From NCBI GenBank assembly GCA_002408385.1, contig DHSB01000019.1, positions 1 to 5,653 on the forward strand: a stretch of DNA of 5,653 bases. Reading direction: 5' to 3'. Under the pieces are notes generated by a model. The model searched no databases, had not been told where the DNA came from, and saw only the letters and a list, made by a program, of their open reading frames with translations. This document shows positions 4,670 to 5,653 of the stretch, piece by piece. Within the stretch, counting starts at the first letter, position 1. Each line of letters opens with the position of its first letter. The position numbers and the translations under genes are program-made. Source of the stretch: Myxococcales bacterium UBA5297 (GTDB lineage Bacteria; Myxococcota; Myxococcia; Myxococcales; UBA5297).

Positions 4670-5379
4670 CCCGGCGCGCTCTCCGCGGGTTCGGGACGAG
4701 AGGGCCCACCGCTGGTCAACCAGAAGTCGGTTTCGTCGAGCACCGTCACCGGGGCTCCTCTCTTGCCGCGCACGAGGAAGACCGAGACCAGACGCCAAGC
4801 CGGCCTCTTCTCAGCCAGCCGCTCAAGCATCACGGCCATCAGCTCTCGGTCCCCGACGAGAGCGGTCGCATCGTCGATACAGCCTTCCCGCGAATACCTG
4901 CCCAGACTCACCCGCTTGAGCGCGCCCTCCTCATTGAGCGCGAAGCCGGATGCGCGGAACCCTTTGGCGGCAGCCGAAGGCTCCCTCGGTCCCGGCGGCC
5001 TGGCGGGCGGAGGCTCTGGCGGGGGCGCCGGCGGAGGCGCGGGCGAAGAGGGCTGGTGGTAGTTGAGATGCCGGGTGGGCGCCGTGGCGAGCTCGACGGT
5101 CTTCAAGGCTGCGTCTTGAACGACGAAGACGAAGGGCGGCGCGGAGAAGTAGAGCGTGTCCTTGCCGTGGCTTTCGAGTCGTCGCCGGTAGCGCCGGGTC
5201 TTCGGCGCGATCCGATGGGCCCTCGCGAACTGGACCAGCAGGACCTCCTCGACGCGGCCGTCGATCCGCTTGTCGGGATAGAGCCGATGCCACCGCTCGG
5301 CAAACCTCACCATCGCGTGCCTCGTCACGGTCACGAAGACTCGCCGCCCGCGGCGATTGAGGTAGGAAGGTGCTTCCAC
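4642..5379 (-). CDS. unrecognised 245-aa two-part protein with proline-rich linker
   Basis: Function unknown. The GTG start at 5379 is chosen because codon bias begins there and GAGGGG lies 5 nt upstream. No signal peptide or membrane segment is seen, so it is probably cytoplasmic. Residues 10-105 form a basic alpha/beta-looking region with V17-T18-V19-T20-R21-H22-A23-M24-V25-R26-F27-A28-E29-R30-W31. This H-A-x-x-R-x-x-E-R pattern recalls DUF4258-like small toxin-like proteins, but that is only a weak resemblance. Residues 108-135 are a proline-rich linker with PAPPPAPPPEPPPA. Residues 145-225 form a second compact region with R161-Y-S-R-E-G-C and W196-R-L-V-S-V-F-L-V-R-G. The last eight residues come from the 47-bp repeat, so the original C-terminus may be lost. 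Upstream (5380-5475) TATAGC may be a -10 box, without a clear -35. Confidence 0.65.
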   Translation of the reverse strand: MEAPSYLNRRGRRVFVTVTRHAMVRFAERWHRLYPDKRIDGRVEEVLLVQFARAHRIAPKTRRYRRRLESHGKDTLYFSAPPFVFVVQDAALKTVELATAPTRHLNYHQPSSPAPPPAPPPEPPPARPPGPREPSAAAKGFRASGFALNEEGALKRVSLGRYSREGCIDDATALVGDRELMAVMLERLAEKRPAWRLVSVFLVRGKRGAPVTVLDETDFWLTSGGPSRPEPAESAPGAEARKTSA

Positions 5380-5475
5380 GACGGCCCCTCGTCCTCCTGT
5401 CGTGCGAACCCGCCGGCCTGTTTCAGCCCGATGGATGAGGACGGCTATACCACCACTCGACCAATCGACTTGGGC

Positions 5476-5616
5476 TCAGGTCAAGCGCCGCTGCGCCTCC
5501 GCGATCAACCGCTGCACCTGGCCATCGTCGTCCGCCTTCGTTCGGCCGAGTAGCCCCTCGCGCCACCGCTGCGGAAGCGCTTCCTGCCCGTGAAGCGCGC
5601 CCGGTGGAAGCCGGAG
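5476..5616 (-). pseudogene. C-terminal fragment of an unknown gene
   Basis: The minus frame ending in TGA at 5476-5478 shows good codon bias and a plausible helical C-terminus (P-Q-R-W-R-E-G-L-L-G-R-T, then V-Q-R-L-I-A-E-A-Q-R-R-L-T). The same frame is closed by TAA at 5617-5619 and has no ATG in between, so it cannot be a complete gene as read. It may be a frameshifted remnant, or a small gene with an unusual start. It lies about 100 bp upstream of the 245-aa gene on the same strand. Confidence 0.3.
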
Positions 5617-5653
5617 TTACGAGCGGTGCGCCGTGGTTCTCGCTTGTCTGACC

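Noticed and set aside
5385..5475. tRNA-like stretch on the minus strand (GAGTGGTGGTATAGCC and GGTTCGCAC)
   Set aside because: The D-arm and T-arm resemblance is partial. No acceptor stem pairs and no proper anticodon stem-loop can be drawn.
1..5653. CRISPR array, diversity-generating retroelement, retron or complete insertion sequence
   Set aside because: No regularly spaced repeats, reverse transcriptase, transposase or integrase motifs are visible. The 47-bp repeat occurs only twice and the variable differences lack the A-specific pattern of mutagenic retrohoming.

Overview
This 5.65 kb window is uniformly GC-rich (roughly two thirds G+C by eye, with G/C-biased third codon positions). It holds compact toxin-antitoxin-type modules among gene fragments. 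High GC, a lipoprotein with RCC1 repeats (DGTVWAWGDN...GQLGDGT) and abundant broken duplicates would suit a large-genome myxobacterium or relative (Myxococcota). That placement is an inference; no rRNA or housekeeping gene is present to confirm it.

Left part (1-1300, + strand). After a possible last few codons of an upstream gene and about 400 bp with no gene I can support, there is a two-gene unit. Its first gene encodes a 158-aa HicB-like protein and its second, 4 bp later, an 83-aa HicA-like protein. A 12-bp palindrome follows the hicA stop.

Middle (1246-2475). A minus-strand lipoprotein gene with RCC1 repeats is cut short. Its last eight codons come from a 47-bp sequence that recurs at 4623-4669, where it also forms the last eight codons and stop of an unrelated gene. 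Next is a second, dead copy of the hicB-like gene. It lacks start and stop codons and carries three 1-nt deletions. Its middle ~185 bp is precisely inverted relative to the intact copy, while both flanks stay in direct orientation. Only the first 14 bp of the hicA copy survive.

AbiE module (2479-3970, minus strand). An abiEi-abiEii pair (type IV toxin-antitoxin and abortive infection) has a 4-nt GTGA overlap. Upstream lie a TACAAT -10 element, an apparently leaderless start and a perfect 7-7-7 inverted repeat suited to AbiEi autorepression. The abiEii stop lies 4 bp beyond the broken hicA copy.

Right part (3975-5653). A mosaic of non-coding DNA, two inverted repeats and orphan coding-like fragments surrounds an unrecognised 245-aa minus-strand gene with a proline-rich linker.

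Overall this looks like a small defence/toxin-antitoxin island built by duplication, inversion and truncation. The 47-bp direct repeats bracket the RCC1 fragment, the inverted hicB pseudogene and the AbiE operon. The inverted hicB copy is the most unusual feature.
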